From: Whalleya microplaca
Taxonomy: Eukaryota; Ascomycota; Sordariomycetes; Xylariales; Xylariaceae
Reading direction: 5' to 3'
DNA: 64,000 nucleotides
Assembly (NCBI GenBank): GCA_022497155.1
Contig: MU385782.1
Location: 111,402 to 175,401, forward strand
Shown: positions 45,721-56,352 of the stretch, piece after piece
Layout of the letters: every line of letters begins with the position of its first letter
Numbering within the stretch: the stretch's first letter is position 1
The notes under the pieces: generated by a model
Seen by the model: the letters and a program-made list of their open reading frames with translations, nothing else
Database searches by the model: none
What the model was told of the DNA's origin: nothing
Translations under genes and position numbers: made by a program

Positions 45721-47290
45721 TATGCCGCTTGAACCGGAGCTTCGTTACAGATTACAAATAAGCATTGAAATATAAAACGCGTCTCAAGAATCGGATGGGG
45801 TCGAAGCTATCTGGATCGATTTGCAATAACTGTCAGCTATAATGCTACGGCAATAGATAAAGGCAAATGAACAACGTGTTCCCTAAAGCAAAGTCACGAG
45901 ATAGACATACCAAAAACTGTAGAAGATATTGGAGAGGTAGGTGTGTAGTGAGATCGTGATCAGTTTTATTGCATACACGTAAGGCAGGCTGTTGAAGGCT
46001 GCTGGTTGGAACCGGTCAGCTGCCTCTGAGGAGGCCCCCACGAGCCGGACATCGGCTTACCTTCTTAGCCAATGGGCAGCTTTCCAATTATCGATGGACA
46101 GTTGGAAAGGCACTGTGCCACCTTTGCCGTAATTAGACGAGAGCTCTGCACAGTCATCCGATAATACTGCCGTACTGTGCTGTACCTTTCACATTGACCT
46201 ATGCAGGCAGGCAATATCTTTGAACTTGATATTGTGTCAACCATAGACAATGAAATTGGTTATTTAAGGTTTCCCAAGATTGATATTAATATACTGTATG
46301 CTGTAAGCTGAGACTTTAACATCGCTGGAGGCTTAACCTATCCATCTTACTAAGATCTTAGCGAAACCCCAGAACAACTACGGTGAATACCTAATTACCT
46401 AGGTACATGGGTTACATATCCAACAGCTCCAAGAATGACGTAACGCAGTCTCCATGGACCCTGACTCTGAATTCTTGGGGTTACCGCAGCAAAGGAGTAA
46501 CGGAACGCGCTTGTTACCTGCTTTGTGCTACGTAGTACATGCGAAACTGGGCAAACTGGATGCCTTTAGGTATTTGGTTCAAGCCCCTTGGCGTCTATTG
46601 GACAACTAACAGGACCGGTCAGCCCGGTGTCAGTAAAGTAGACACTAAGCCACAACTCTCTAGCACTATAGAAAGCACTGTAGCAGTATGACTTTAAGCT
46701 AGCAATGTCGAGTTCCTTAGACAAGAGAATAATACTATTACACATAATAAAATCAATAATATTTACATCTTCAGTGCGACTCGTTTGTATCGAAAACAGA
46801 TGAACCCCACGGTACTCTCATGTATGGCTGAAGCGGTGATGTCCCATATATGTATTCGAATATGCAGTACCCGCCAGCCCGCTTGGCTGGAATTCTGTCG
46901 TGTGGGGAATGATGCTAGCTCTCCATGTTTGTCCATATCTTGTATTCCACTATGTGAATCTTGGCTTTAATCATCTTCACGCGGGGTCATAGTCTTCGAG
47001 GACACCCGACTACCAGCGCAAAACTGTTTCATCTTCGTTGCGATTTCTGTTCTTTTGGCTTCAACCTAGATAGAGCAAGAGACGCGATTCTTTGACCGTA
47101 CGATTTTCAAAAATACCCCAATCACATTCTAGCTCAAGCCGGCCTTGGAGCTACGCTCTTCAGAGTTGGGGTAGATAAAGGCAGGATGTTACTCAAGAAT
47201 TCGTCAACAATACTATTAGGGAGTTAATTGGTTTTGAATTTTCTGTAACGACTGTTTTATATTGAAGGCGCACGAGGATCATAAGACACG
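45721..47290. promoter_or_regulatory. divergent spacer AVT-like/cotransporter, 1.6 kb
   Basis: Both transporters start outward from this AT-rich spacer. ACGCGT lies at 45777-45782 and CCTAGGTACAT at 46398-46408. No gene recognised. Confidence 0.5.
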
Positions 47291-50200
47291 ATGCCTCCCG
47301 AATCTCAAGACAAACTGGACACCGGTCCACCAACACCTACAAAGAAATCTAAGCTTGGTGTTATTCCAGGGGTGTTCATCCCCGTTGTGCTAAATATCAT
47401 CAGTATTATTATGTTCCTTCGTTTTGGCTCTATAATAGGTCGGATTGGTTTACTTGGTATGCTTGGTAAGTACCTCCACCACAGTGTCAGATTCTACTAG
47501 GGTTGTTTCTTGACGATAGAAAAGGTTTGCTCGTTATTGCGTATATCATCGTTTTGGTTACAACACTCTCTCTATCCGCTATAACATCGAACGGGGAGGT
47601 GAAGGGTGGAGGTGCTTAGTACGTATTCACAAGTTTTTTATTTCCTATTTAGGATATCTCAAGAGTTAGAACTCCTGAGACATGACTCGGGCCCCCTCCC
47701 CAACTTCGTCTAAAGGGGGTATTTACTAACTCTTAACCATAATAGTTATCTAATATCAAGATCACTTGGCCCTGAGTTTGGTGGGTCGATTGGCATTCTA
47801 TTTTATCTTGCTCAGGTCGTAACCACAGCTCTTAATGTTGTTGGTCTTATAGACTCCCTCAAGCTAAACCTAGGATCGTCTATACCTACTGGTTACTGGG
47901 TTGGCTATGGCATGCAGACTTGTGCCCTTGTCATCTGTACTGCTCTTGCCCTCGCTGGACGTGCTATTTTTGTCCAAGCGAGCAATACTCTGTTTATTAT
48001 ACTTATCATTGCCATCCTTAGCGTTCCAGTCTCGGCCATTGCAAACACTCCATTCAAGAATGATGCGATTGGTCTTGAATTTACTGGGTTCAGCCTACAC
48101 ACACTTTACTCCAACCTATTTCCTCATACTTCTGGCCTTGAATATGAAGGCTTCGATACATTTAGAGAACTGTTTGGCATTCTATTTAGTGCTACCTCTG
48201 GCATATTGGCTGGAGCTTCAATGTCAGGGGACCTGCGAAACCCAAGTAAGGCAATACCGAAAGGAACGCTAGGAGCAATCCTAGCGACTTTCATTCTCTA
48301 CTTGCTTGTCATGCTATCACTGGCATCTAGCGTCACGCATGCGTCCTTCCTACGGCATACGAATTCTATTTCAATGACAAGTATATGTTCTCCATTGATT
48401 CTTGCCGGAGAATGCGCAACCACTTTCTTTTCAGCCTTGATGGGGATCCTTGGTGGTGCTAGAGTCCTTCAGGCTCTTGGAAAAGACAAGCTTCTACCGG
48501 GATTATCTCTGTTTGGGAAGGGCACGAAACGCGGCGACAAGCCCATACTTGCGGTACTCACAACATATGGCATTGCACAGATAGCATTGTTTGCCGACTT
48601 GAACCAGATCGCCACCTTAATATCTATGGGATACCAGGTATGAATCATTACTTCATAAAACACGGTTATAACACTAACACTCCACATAGATGACATTTCT
48701 CGTCATGAATCTAGCTTGTTTCTTGTTGAAGATAGGGTCAGCTCCCAACTTTCGACCAGCGTTTAAGTTTTTCAGCTGGCATACTGCTTTCATAGGAAGC
48801 ATCCTGACCGCAGCTGCGATGTTCTTGATAGATGAAACTTACGCTGCATCAGCTATCTGTGTACTCATATTCCTCTTCCTCCTGATTCATTATACGTGCC
48901 CACCAAAACACTGGGGTGATGTCGCCCAGAATCTGATTTACCATCAAATACGAAAATACCTACTGAGACTCAAACCTGAGCATATAAAATTCTGGAGACC
49001 TCATATCATTCTCTTGATCAACGACCCGCGACATAACACTCGTCTTATACAGTTTTGTAATTCTATGAAGAAAGGATCATTGTATATATTAGGACATGTC
49101 ATTGTTACGGATGATTTCGATTCGGGAATACATGAGGCAAAGTTACAGCACTCTGCGTGGGCTCGATACATTTCGGAGTTCTCCAGAATCAAAGCGTTTG
49201 TCCAGCTCACCATGTCGCCAACTATTGTATGGGGCGTGCGAAATTTGATCCTCTCAGCTGGCATTGGTGGTATGCGACCTAACATAGCAGTCCTGGGTTT
49301 CTACAACATGGATGATTTGAGGAGATCACAGCCATCTGCTCGGATACCGGAAGTCCCTGCATCGCCTACAACTGTAAAGCTTGAGGCAAAGGCCGAGGGG
49401 AAAATGCGAAATCGCCGCCGAGGAGACACGTCGGCTCGCCTCCTCGAGGGGTTTCTCCCGACTGATGAGATACGTACGGAGGGGATGATGTCCCCTGTGA
49501 GCTATATGACAATTCTTGAAGACCTCGCTCTTAGGCATCGACTCAACGTTGCCGTTGGAAAAGGCTTTCAAGCCTTAGAAACACCTCGCAATGACGGAAG
49601 CAACACGAAAAAGTACATTGATCTTTGGCCGATACAGATGTCAGCTGAGATCACCGCTGGGAACCAAAGCGTGATGACAACCAACTTTGACACATGTAAG
49701 CTCTCTACCTAGGATCTTTCGTCTCTTAAGAAGCTGACATGTTCGACAAGATACATTAATCTTACAACTGGGATACATACTATCAAGCGTTCCCACATGG
49801 AAAAGGTCATTTCGACTCCGGGTACTGGTATTCGTCGAGTACGAGAATGAGGTTACGGAAGAGCAAGCAAGGTTAACCGCTTTATTAGAAAAGTTGAGGA
49901 TTGAAGCTAAGATACTAGTATTTTGCCTTGCGTCAGGCCAACTGCAAAGCTATGAGACCATCGTCAACGGCAGCGGCCACGGCTCCGAATTCGAGACTGT
50001 TGTCAACACGTTGTTAAGAGACGATGAATGGTGGCAAGATCTGCAACGACTGAGGTCCGAAGCCCACGAAATGTCTAGGTCACAAGAATTAGCATCCCTG
50101 GGAGAAATGCTCGACACCAGAAGGCGAAGGGGAAGCTCGGGTCCTAAAGCCGGCGACCTCCACGATATATTACAACTATCACGACGACTCAGTGCCCACA

Positions 50201-51384
50201 ACTTATTGGACCTGTCTAAGAGGCAGCCGACAGTATCCACGATATCAAAACTAGGCGTGAATTTTGGTATACGTACTCATCAACTCGGTGCGCCAGCATT
50301 TGACGATCAAGCCGATGGCCAAATGCCGGATTTCAGTGATGATGACGACGCATCTTCATCGTTCTCAGATGCCGACTTCAATGATATCACCGTCGATGAC
50401 GACCATACTGAGGAGAGTAATACTCAAATAGTGCCGTCTATGGTCAGATATCCAGGGCGGAGGGGTAGTCTTGCAGAAATAGTGCGTCGGCCAGAGTCGA
50501 AGTCAGGACGTCCATACCTTCAGCAGAATCAGCCACAAATTTCACCTAACCCATCAGGGTATGGTACGATGGCTACGGCCAAAGCACCGACTATGACTCC
50601 AATAGAATCATTCGAGAGTACACAAAGTTCTACAGGCCGAATGGGTAGTACCTCAGAGCGAAGTCAAGCCTCACCCGCTGCAACAAGAGCTCCTTCTAGA
50701 GGTCCTTCTAGAGGCCCTTCCAGGCCACCGTTGTCACGCCACTCATCGGCGAGCAGGTTCACTAGCAAGCCAACACCTGAAACCAAGATCTCAGCAGAGG
50801 GAGGATCCGAGCCGACGATCATGTTCTCCCAACCGGAGAGCTCAAAAGCAAGCCAAGCCAAGCGCCCATCCCTATCACGCAGCACCTCCGCGGTGCGGTT
50901 CTCGAGCCGCCCCGTGCCGGAGACCCAAGTCAAGAGCGAGGCGGAATCGGGGTCGCGCCTCATGTTCGTCGCGCCCGACCGCCGCGAATCCGAACCGCTG
51001 CTCAGATCCCGGCGGAACTCAGGATCCCGGAAAGAGGCGCCGTCGTCAAATACGCAACTGAACATACCCGAGCTCCTAGCGTCGTACCGCTTCGGCCCGC
51101 CGGCCGAAGAGGACGGGCGGTCGAATTACTCGGCGCAGAGCCTGCCGCTGTCGTTCAACGACTTGCCGAACCGCGCGCAGCATCTGATCATCAATGAGCT
51201 GATGCGCCAGCACAGCAATGATACCGCGGTGCTGCTTACGACGTTGCCGATTCCGGAGGAGGGCACCTGTAAGAGCGAGGAGGATAGTCTGAGGTATTTG
51301 TCTGATATCGAAGTGCTTTGCCATGAGCTGCCTCCGGTGCTCCTGGTGTTGAGCAATAACATGACGGTGACTGTTAGCCTGTAA
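47291..51384 (+). CDS. cation-chloride cotransporter, Vhc1/KCC type (SLC12 family, 5 exons)
   Basis: Exons 47291-47465, 47525-47618, 47746-48637, 48690-49695 and 49751-51384 join in phase to 1,266 residues. The SLC12 transport core starts at LGVIPGVFIPVVLNIISIIMFLRFG and has [51 protein letters not shown] and LMGILGGARVLQALGKDKLLPG, the family's ion-binding and gate segments, over about twelve helices. The cytosolic half contains YTCPPKHWGDVAQNLIYHQIRKYLLRL, WRPHIILLINDPRHN, ILEDLALRHRLNVAVGKGFQ and VPTWKRSFRLRVLVFVEYE. A Ser/Arg-rich region of about 400 residues with a GPSRGPSRGPSRPP-like repeat follows, then the last family block, LPLSFNDLPNRAQHLIINELM. Yeast Vhc1 sits in the vacuolar membrane and moves K+ with Cl-; the same is inferred here. 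Intron 2 is unusually long and self-complementary (see findings). Confidence 0.94.
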
Positions 51385-52643
51385 TGAGCTGGGTGTTCGA
51401 GATTGCTTCTGTAGCTCCCAGGATAAATTTCAGATGGCGTTTTTGGGAGGGCTTTTACGAGACCATTATCGAATTAAATGAATAATACTATGCATTATGA
51501 TCCAAACATTACATCTTACCAACCGAGCTTTATTAGGTTCGAGTGTGAGATCGTGATAGCTTTTACTTAAATAGGTAGACAATAGAATCTATTCAGTAAC
51601 ATCTGCTACTTAGGCCGTGATAGGGGTGCATGTGGGTGTGTGACTAACCTTTGTGACTCAGGTCACAGTCAGAAGAAGGTAACATCTTATTTCTAGGCAT
51701 GGGATAGAGCTATATAAGACAACTCACCTCAGGTTTACCTTAAGGTTTGCTTACAAGCGGGAGCCCATCCTGCCAACACCACATTTATGAGTTATGAAAG
51801 CACAGGGAAGCATACATGACATACATGAGTATCGGCAATTAATTAGATTTAGAGAAATTCTTACCTCAAGGTGAGGGCTTGGGTATGAATATCATGTGCC
51901 CCCTATATTGCATGTGAATCACGTCCACGTTCACCAGGAAGAGCTTCTGAATGCTGGAAAACATGTTACCGGATCAGAGGCATCACGGATTAACGCGCTA
52001 TTTACTTCTCCCTTAAGCAAGGTCGTGCGAAAGAAACCTCGAACACCCAACAGGACAAACGCAGGAGAGCAAAGAGAAAACGTCGAGGGCCAGTCCATTA
52101 TCTTGTTGGCCCAGGACACCTCGTCTTCTTTGACATAACAGAATTAGAACTGTCATCCAATTTACAACAAACACGCCTTTTGAAGCGAGTCACAATGCAA
52201 TGGTTCTGTGAGACAAAGAGATAGGCGTCCTTGTTGTTGTTGGCTCACAAGACAACATAACACAATGTTGGCTATGATGAAGAGACATCGTGTCAAAGGA
52301 ACAGCAAAGGAATAAGATCTCGCTCTGCTCTTGTTACCAAACAAACGCTGTATATCTTTTTATCACTTAACGTTGAGCCCGCGCGCGTGCCCACTTTTGG
52401 GCAGAAGCTCATTCATTCATTCTACCATTTTGACTTTCGTCACTACTCATGACCACACGCACTTGACGACATGATTCGATAGGCATGACCTACGATCTCC
52501 ATTTATAGCATAGCGATTATATTTCTAGACAACAGAAGACTTTTCATTAGGGGGCGAAACAAGAGAGAGCCAGCATAGAGTAAAGGCATACAAGTAAACT
52601 CGGAAAGGTAAAAAGGGAGAGACAGGACGAGACCTAGTAATAC
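51385..52643. other. spacer, 1.26 kb
   Basis: 3' flank of the cotransporter and promoter of the next gene. A 60-80 codon ORF pair near 51900-52130 has no family character. No feature seen. Confidence 0.5.
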
Positions 52644-54416
52644 ATGAAGACACACTCCCGTAGCCTGAGCACAGGATCAAGCCGGAGCAACCAAAGCGGC
52701 GAAAGCACCAAGAGCGATGGAAACGTGGTCGCCCGCGTCTTAGGGAGCTTCCGGCACAAACCATCGTCACGCTACTCAGACCAACAGACGCACACGCACA
52801 CGCACACGCCGTCGCAGGCGGAAAAGAAGGACAGCAACAGCAGCTGGGTGGCCAACTACAAACCCACGCATTACCCCGACCGACCGCGCGTGGACAAGCG
52901 AACACGCACCAGGCTGACCGACGAGGAGTACGCCGCCCGGATCCAGAAGATGCAGGACCGCAACCAGAGATACTACGACGACATGAGCAGCAGCCGGCGC
53001 CACCGGCCGAGCCTGCAGACCAACGTGCCCAACTTCAGCTACTCGTCGCGCAGCCCCAAGAGCAACCGCGACAGCCCACCGCCGCCCTTCTCCAAGACAG
53101 ACTGGCTGCCGGCGGCGGCGGAGACGGCGGGGCAGCACCAGGACTGGGAGCATGACCATGACGTGGACCAGGATCCGGTGCCCGGGCTAGAATCCAAGGG
53201 CAGCAGCTTCGCGAGCGCGGAGTCGCGCTCGTCAGCGCGCTCGTCGGCGTGCTCGCCCAGCGCCTGCACGGTCAAGATATACCGGCAGGCGTCGGTGGAC
53301 CACGGGATCAGCGTGCGCGAGACCATGAACTGCGACAAGCCGCTGCCGAGCAAGGCGTTCAACCCGAACGAGCCGTACCCGGCGACGCCCGCGCCGCCGC
53401 AGAAGCATCCGTCGAGGCGGCGGACGCGCAAGCGCAGCTCCTCGATGCCGCGCATCGAGACGATCCGCGAGTCGACGACGTCGGTGTACAACGTCTCGGA
53501 CGAGTACGACGACGAGCCGCCGCCGCTGACGCCGAGCTCGCCGGACCTGGTGTCCTCGGCGTCGACGACGCACTCGTCGCCGTCGATCCCGTCGCTCGCG
53601 ACGCCGCTGACGTCGCCGGCGGGGGCGCGCGTGTGTCCGATGCCCGGCTGCGGCGTGGTGCTGCTGACGGACGCAGACCGCACGCACAACCTCTGCGCCG
53701 ACTGCCGCACCCTGCAGCCGCGCGAGAGCACCTTCTACCCCGTGGCGGTGGGCGAGTACGAGGAGGAGGAGGTGTCGCCGGTGGTGGCGCAGGCGAACCT
53801 CAAGAAGTTCCAGAGCCTCGGGCGCGGCCGCGTTAGTCTCGTGGACCACACCCCCGTCGTCACGGAGGCCCGGCGGTCCGCCCAGCTCGCCAGCAAGTTC
53901 AACAATAGCAACAATAGCAATAGCAACAGTAATAGCAGTCCCCAGCAGGACTTCAAGCTGCAGGCCGCACCCAAGGGAGGGAAGAAGAAGCAGACCGCTG
54001 TGCCTGCCAGAAGGGCTCCCCCGCAAGCGAGGAAGTTTGCCGAGTCCGATTATAGCCGCCACATCGGCTTCCAGATGAAGGTCTGGGATATGCGTGATGT
54101 GAAGAAGCCGGAGGGACAGGCCGCGGGGCAAGTACAAAGGCAAGCGAGGGAGGCTTCGGTAGTGAGGAACTTCATAAATGCGGGCGATCTGTCCCCTGAG
54201 ACGGCGTTGAGTCCTACGGCATTGCCGGTGAGATGCCCCCGTAGCAGGTCTACGTTTGGAAATGCCCCTGCTGCTCCTCTCGAGAAACGCGAAGAGACGG
54301 CGGAGGACAGAAGACTGGGTGGTCGCGTCAGCGAGATGCACGATGACATCGACGACATCATCCAGTGTTATGTGGACTTGGGCTCGATCGAAATGGAGCG
54401 TCTGAACTTCTTTTAG
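52644..54416 (+). CDS. disordered Ser/Pro-rich protein with a small Cys4 zinc-knuckle-like motif
   Basis: Intronless 590-residue protein; no named family recognised. Most of it is low complexity: Ser-rich start, a short His-Thr repeat (QTHTHTHTPS) encoded by a (CA)n run near 52789-52807, Pro/Ser stretches, an Asn-Ser repeat (NNSNNSNSNSNSS) and basic clusters (PSRRRTRKRSSS). Three parts look ordered. One is RLTDEEYAARIQKMQDRNQRYYDDM near residue 90. The second is a compact motif CPMPGCGVVLLTDADRTHNLC followed by ADC, whose C-x4-C...C-x2-C spacing could hold one zinc. The third is a C-terminal helical piece, SEMHDDIDDIIQCYVDLGSIE. Fungal proteins of this shape are often cortical or signalling scaffolds, but nothing here proves it. 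Very high GC creates long antisense shadow ORFs. Confidence 0.68.
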   Translation: MKTHSRSLSTGSSRSNQSGESTKSDGNVVARVLGSFRHKPSSRYSDQQTHTHTHTPSQAEKKDSNSSWVANYKPTHYPDRPRVDKRTRTRLTDEEYAARIQKMQDRNQRYYDDMSSSRRHRPSLQTNVPNFSYSSRSPKSNRDSPPPPFSKTDWLPAAAETAGQHQDWEHDHDVDQDPVPGLESKGSSFASAESRSSARSSACSPSACTVKIYRQASVDHGISVRETMNCDKPLPSKAFNPNEPYPATPAPPQKHPSRRRTRKRSSSMPRIETIRESTTSVYNVSDEYDDEPPPLTPSSPDLVSSASTTHSSPSIPSLATPLTSPAGARVCPMPGCGVVLLTDADRTHNLCADCRTLQPRESTFYPVAVGEYEEEEVSPVVAQANLKKFQSLGRGRVSLVDHTPVVTEARRSAQLASKFNNSNNSNSNSNSSPQQDFKLQAAPKGGKKKQTAVPARRAPPQARKFAESDYSRHIGFQMKVWDMRDVKKPEGQAAGQVQRQAREASVVRNFINAGDLSPETALSPTALPVRCPRSRSTFGNAPAAPLEKREETAEDRRLGGRVSEMHDDIDDIIQCYVDLGSIEMERLNFF

Positions 54417-54735
54417 AGCTAGTCGTCTCCCGATATACCCGCAAGATGCGGACGGACTACACTTAGCACTGGTCGAGTATGGGGGAAATACTTAGAATAG
54501 AAATAAAATCAATTCAGGATCAAGCCACGAGCATGGCATATTTTCCAATCTCCATATCCGTGATCCACGGGCTCCCAAAACGCCCGCCCATGCAAATCTA
54601 CCGTAGAATCCTCCGCTCTGAACTCGTTGAACGCCACCGGGGGGTATATTATTAGCGCCTGCCCATGCAATGACCAGAAGCCACGAAACCAACGACTCCA
54701 TCCTTCGGGCTCGTCGGTGTGTGCTCCGTAGGCAC
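54417..54735. other. convergent 3' spacer
   Basis: 319 bases between the stop of the disordered-protein gene and the SPT4 stop. Nothing else seen. Confidence 0.5.
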
Positions 54736-55271
54736 TTCAAGACTCGGTCTGCTCTGTGGCGCTGCCATCGCGACTGTAGGTGGATAAGACACAACATTAG
54801 CACATATGTACACATGCAATTCGTCTTACAGGCAAGAATGAACTGTAGACGAGATACAGCAACCCCCAGGGAGTACTCACGGGATGTAGATGTGGCCCTC
54901 GTCCTCCATGGCAGCCTTGACATCCTCCGGAAGCGAGCCTGATACCTTAGTAGCGTACAGGCCGGGAACGTAGGCGTCAATGCGCTGCCACTTCGAGACC
55001 CACGAGCGCTTGGGGTCATTAACCGCCATGAGACCCTCGTAGACACCCGAGGTGCACGCTTCGATGGCCTCCGGGGAGTTCTTGAGGTCGAGGAAGGGAC
55101 AGTTGGGGCAGCCCTCGGCTTTGAAGCGCTGTGAGGTTCCTGTGTTAGCCAGCTGGATTCGCAGCAGTAAAGGTAGCTAATGGGACGTACAGCCTGGGTC
55201 ATGACAACGGAGCAGACCATGCAGGCGCGCGTGTAGCGCATCTGGCCGGGTGGGACGTAAAAGTCGGCCAT
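54736..55271 (-). CDS. SPT4: transcription elongation factor Spt4 (3 exons)
   Basis: Exons 55271-55191, 55128-54881 and 54772-54736 give 121 residues. The start [20 protein letters not shown] and the downstream [11 protein letters not shown] supply the four cysteines of the Spt4 zinc finger (ACMVC and GCPNC). Then come [26 protein letters not shown] and [18 protein letters not shown], and the last exon ends IPRDGS followed by an acidic tail, all in the usual Spt4 order. Introns are 62 and 108 bases. Spt4 binds the NGN domain of Spt5 to form DSIF, which clamps RNA polymerases I and II during elongation. The gene is head-to-head with POP8, 421 bases apart. Read without splicing, the locus shows a long meaningless ORF. 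Confidence 0.95.
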
Positions 55272-55692
55272 TTTTTATTGTTCTGTCGAGCTTCCTCGTG
55301 TAGTGGCTCGGATGGGTTATAGCGGCGGATTAGTTGGATACGTGGTCGTTTTCGTATTGATCACAGCACGCTGGGAGAGTTGTTAGGAATTTTACTACCA
55401 GGAATGGTACTGTCGGGAGCTTTGTTGGAAGCTTTGCAAAGAGAGACTTCGGACGCTTCAAGGTTCTGCTTGCGGTGGTCCATCGGGATGATATTTAGTA
55501 AACCCATTTATAGACTATCTAATAACTCGATTTAATAAAGTTATGCAATAAACAGGGATTTTAGCATTGGCCATAATTCAACTTAGACAATTTTCTTTAT
55601 TATCTAGCTCTGATTAGCTTACCAACGCTACATAGTTCTGCTCGGCTCGGGAAGGGAAACCACAACGAGAGCCTGTGGTTTCGAAGATCAAC
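55272..55692. promoter_or_regulatory. divergent promoter SPT4/POP8
   Basis: 421 bases between the two start codons, AT-rich in its right half. No specific site identified. Confidence 0.6.
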
Positions 55693-56121
55693 ATGGCTGA
55701 AGAGGCGGATGTCTCAATGACAGGCACACCTGAAGTACCAAAGGTGAAAAAGTCTCATGAGCTAGTGTCGGCCACGATCAGGGCCCCACGATATTCCTAT
55801 GCGCATCTCGCGGTTTTCACTGATTCAACTGAGCCGGTTAAACTTGATGCTCTACAAGTACGATCCTACTGTACATCTGCTCTCAAACAGTTTTTGGGCA
55901 CTACGGGAATCGCAATCCCACTCGATATTCTAAAGGTCGAGGGAAGGGATTGCTGGCTGAGACTACCACGGGATGACTTAGGTGCATTTTCGGCCGCCAT
56001 CACAGCTTGGCTAGGCACGTCACAGAACGGATATCATACTTCACTTCGAATCAGGGGATGCTCTGACTGGCTGGGCGCCTTGGTGGGAAGAGATGGAGAG
56101 GATCAGCTTTGGTCTGGCTGA
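55693..56121 (+). CDS. POP8: RNase P/MRP protein subunit Pop8-like
   Basis: Intronless 142-residue protein. The ATG at 55693 (MAEEADVSMTG) is taken as start; an ORF extension to 55675 would need a GTG start, which is not credible in a eukaryote. The core, SATIRAPRYSYAHLAVF, DALQVRSYCTSALKQFLG, GIAIPLDILKVEGRDCWLRLPRDDLGAFSAAITAWLG and RIRGCSDWLGALVG, matches my recollection of the fungal Pop8 family, related to Pop5/Rpp14. Pop8 is one of the small proteins of the RNase P and RNase MRP ribonucleoproteins, which mature tRNA 5' ends and pre-rRNA. The assignment is from pattern memory, without alignment. Convergent with PPT1, whose stop is 231 bases away. Confidence 0.8.
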   Translation: MAEEADVSMTGTPEVPKVKKSHELVSATIRAPRYSYAHLAVFTDSTEPVKLDALQVRSYCTSALKQFLGTTGIAIPLDILKVEGRDCWLRLPRDDLGAFSAAITAWLGTSQNGYHTSLRIRGCSDWLGALVGRDGEDQLWSG

Positions 56122-56352
56122 AGCCTACCGATGAAAACCAACATAACCATCACGAAGGCCCCGGGAAGAGCATAATTTTGAAATTTGATCATCATGGAAT
56201 TCCTGGTATGGTATATGTACCTATCCTTTTCTCTCCTATATTCCCGAAACGCCAGTGCTTCCGTGCCGATGCAGTGCCATATGCAAGAACATCAATGCCA
56301 TGCCGTCGACTCATGCTAGATTAGCGTGCAATCATTGAGATCGAATTATCCT

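Noticed and set aside
53232..54341. Minus-strand 369-codon ORF
   Set aside because: Antisense shadow of the GC-rich disordered-protein gene; arginine-rich nonsense without domain.
54492..55271. Single 259-codon minus-strand ORF
   Set aside because: Only its first 27 codons are coding; the rest is intron and wrong frame. The spliced reading is SPT4.
55675..55692. Upstream GTG extension of POP8
   Set aside because: GTG is not a normal start in fungal nuclear genes; the ATG at 55693 fits better.
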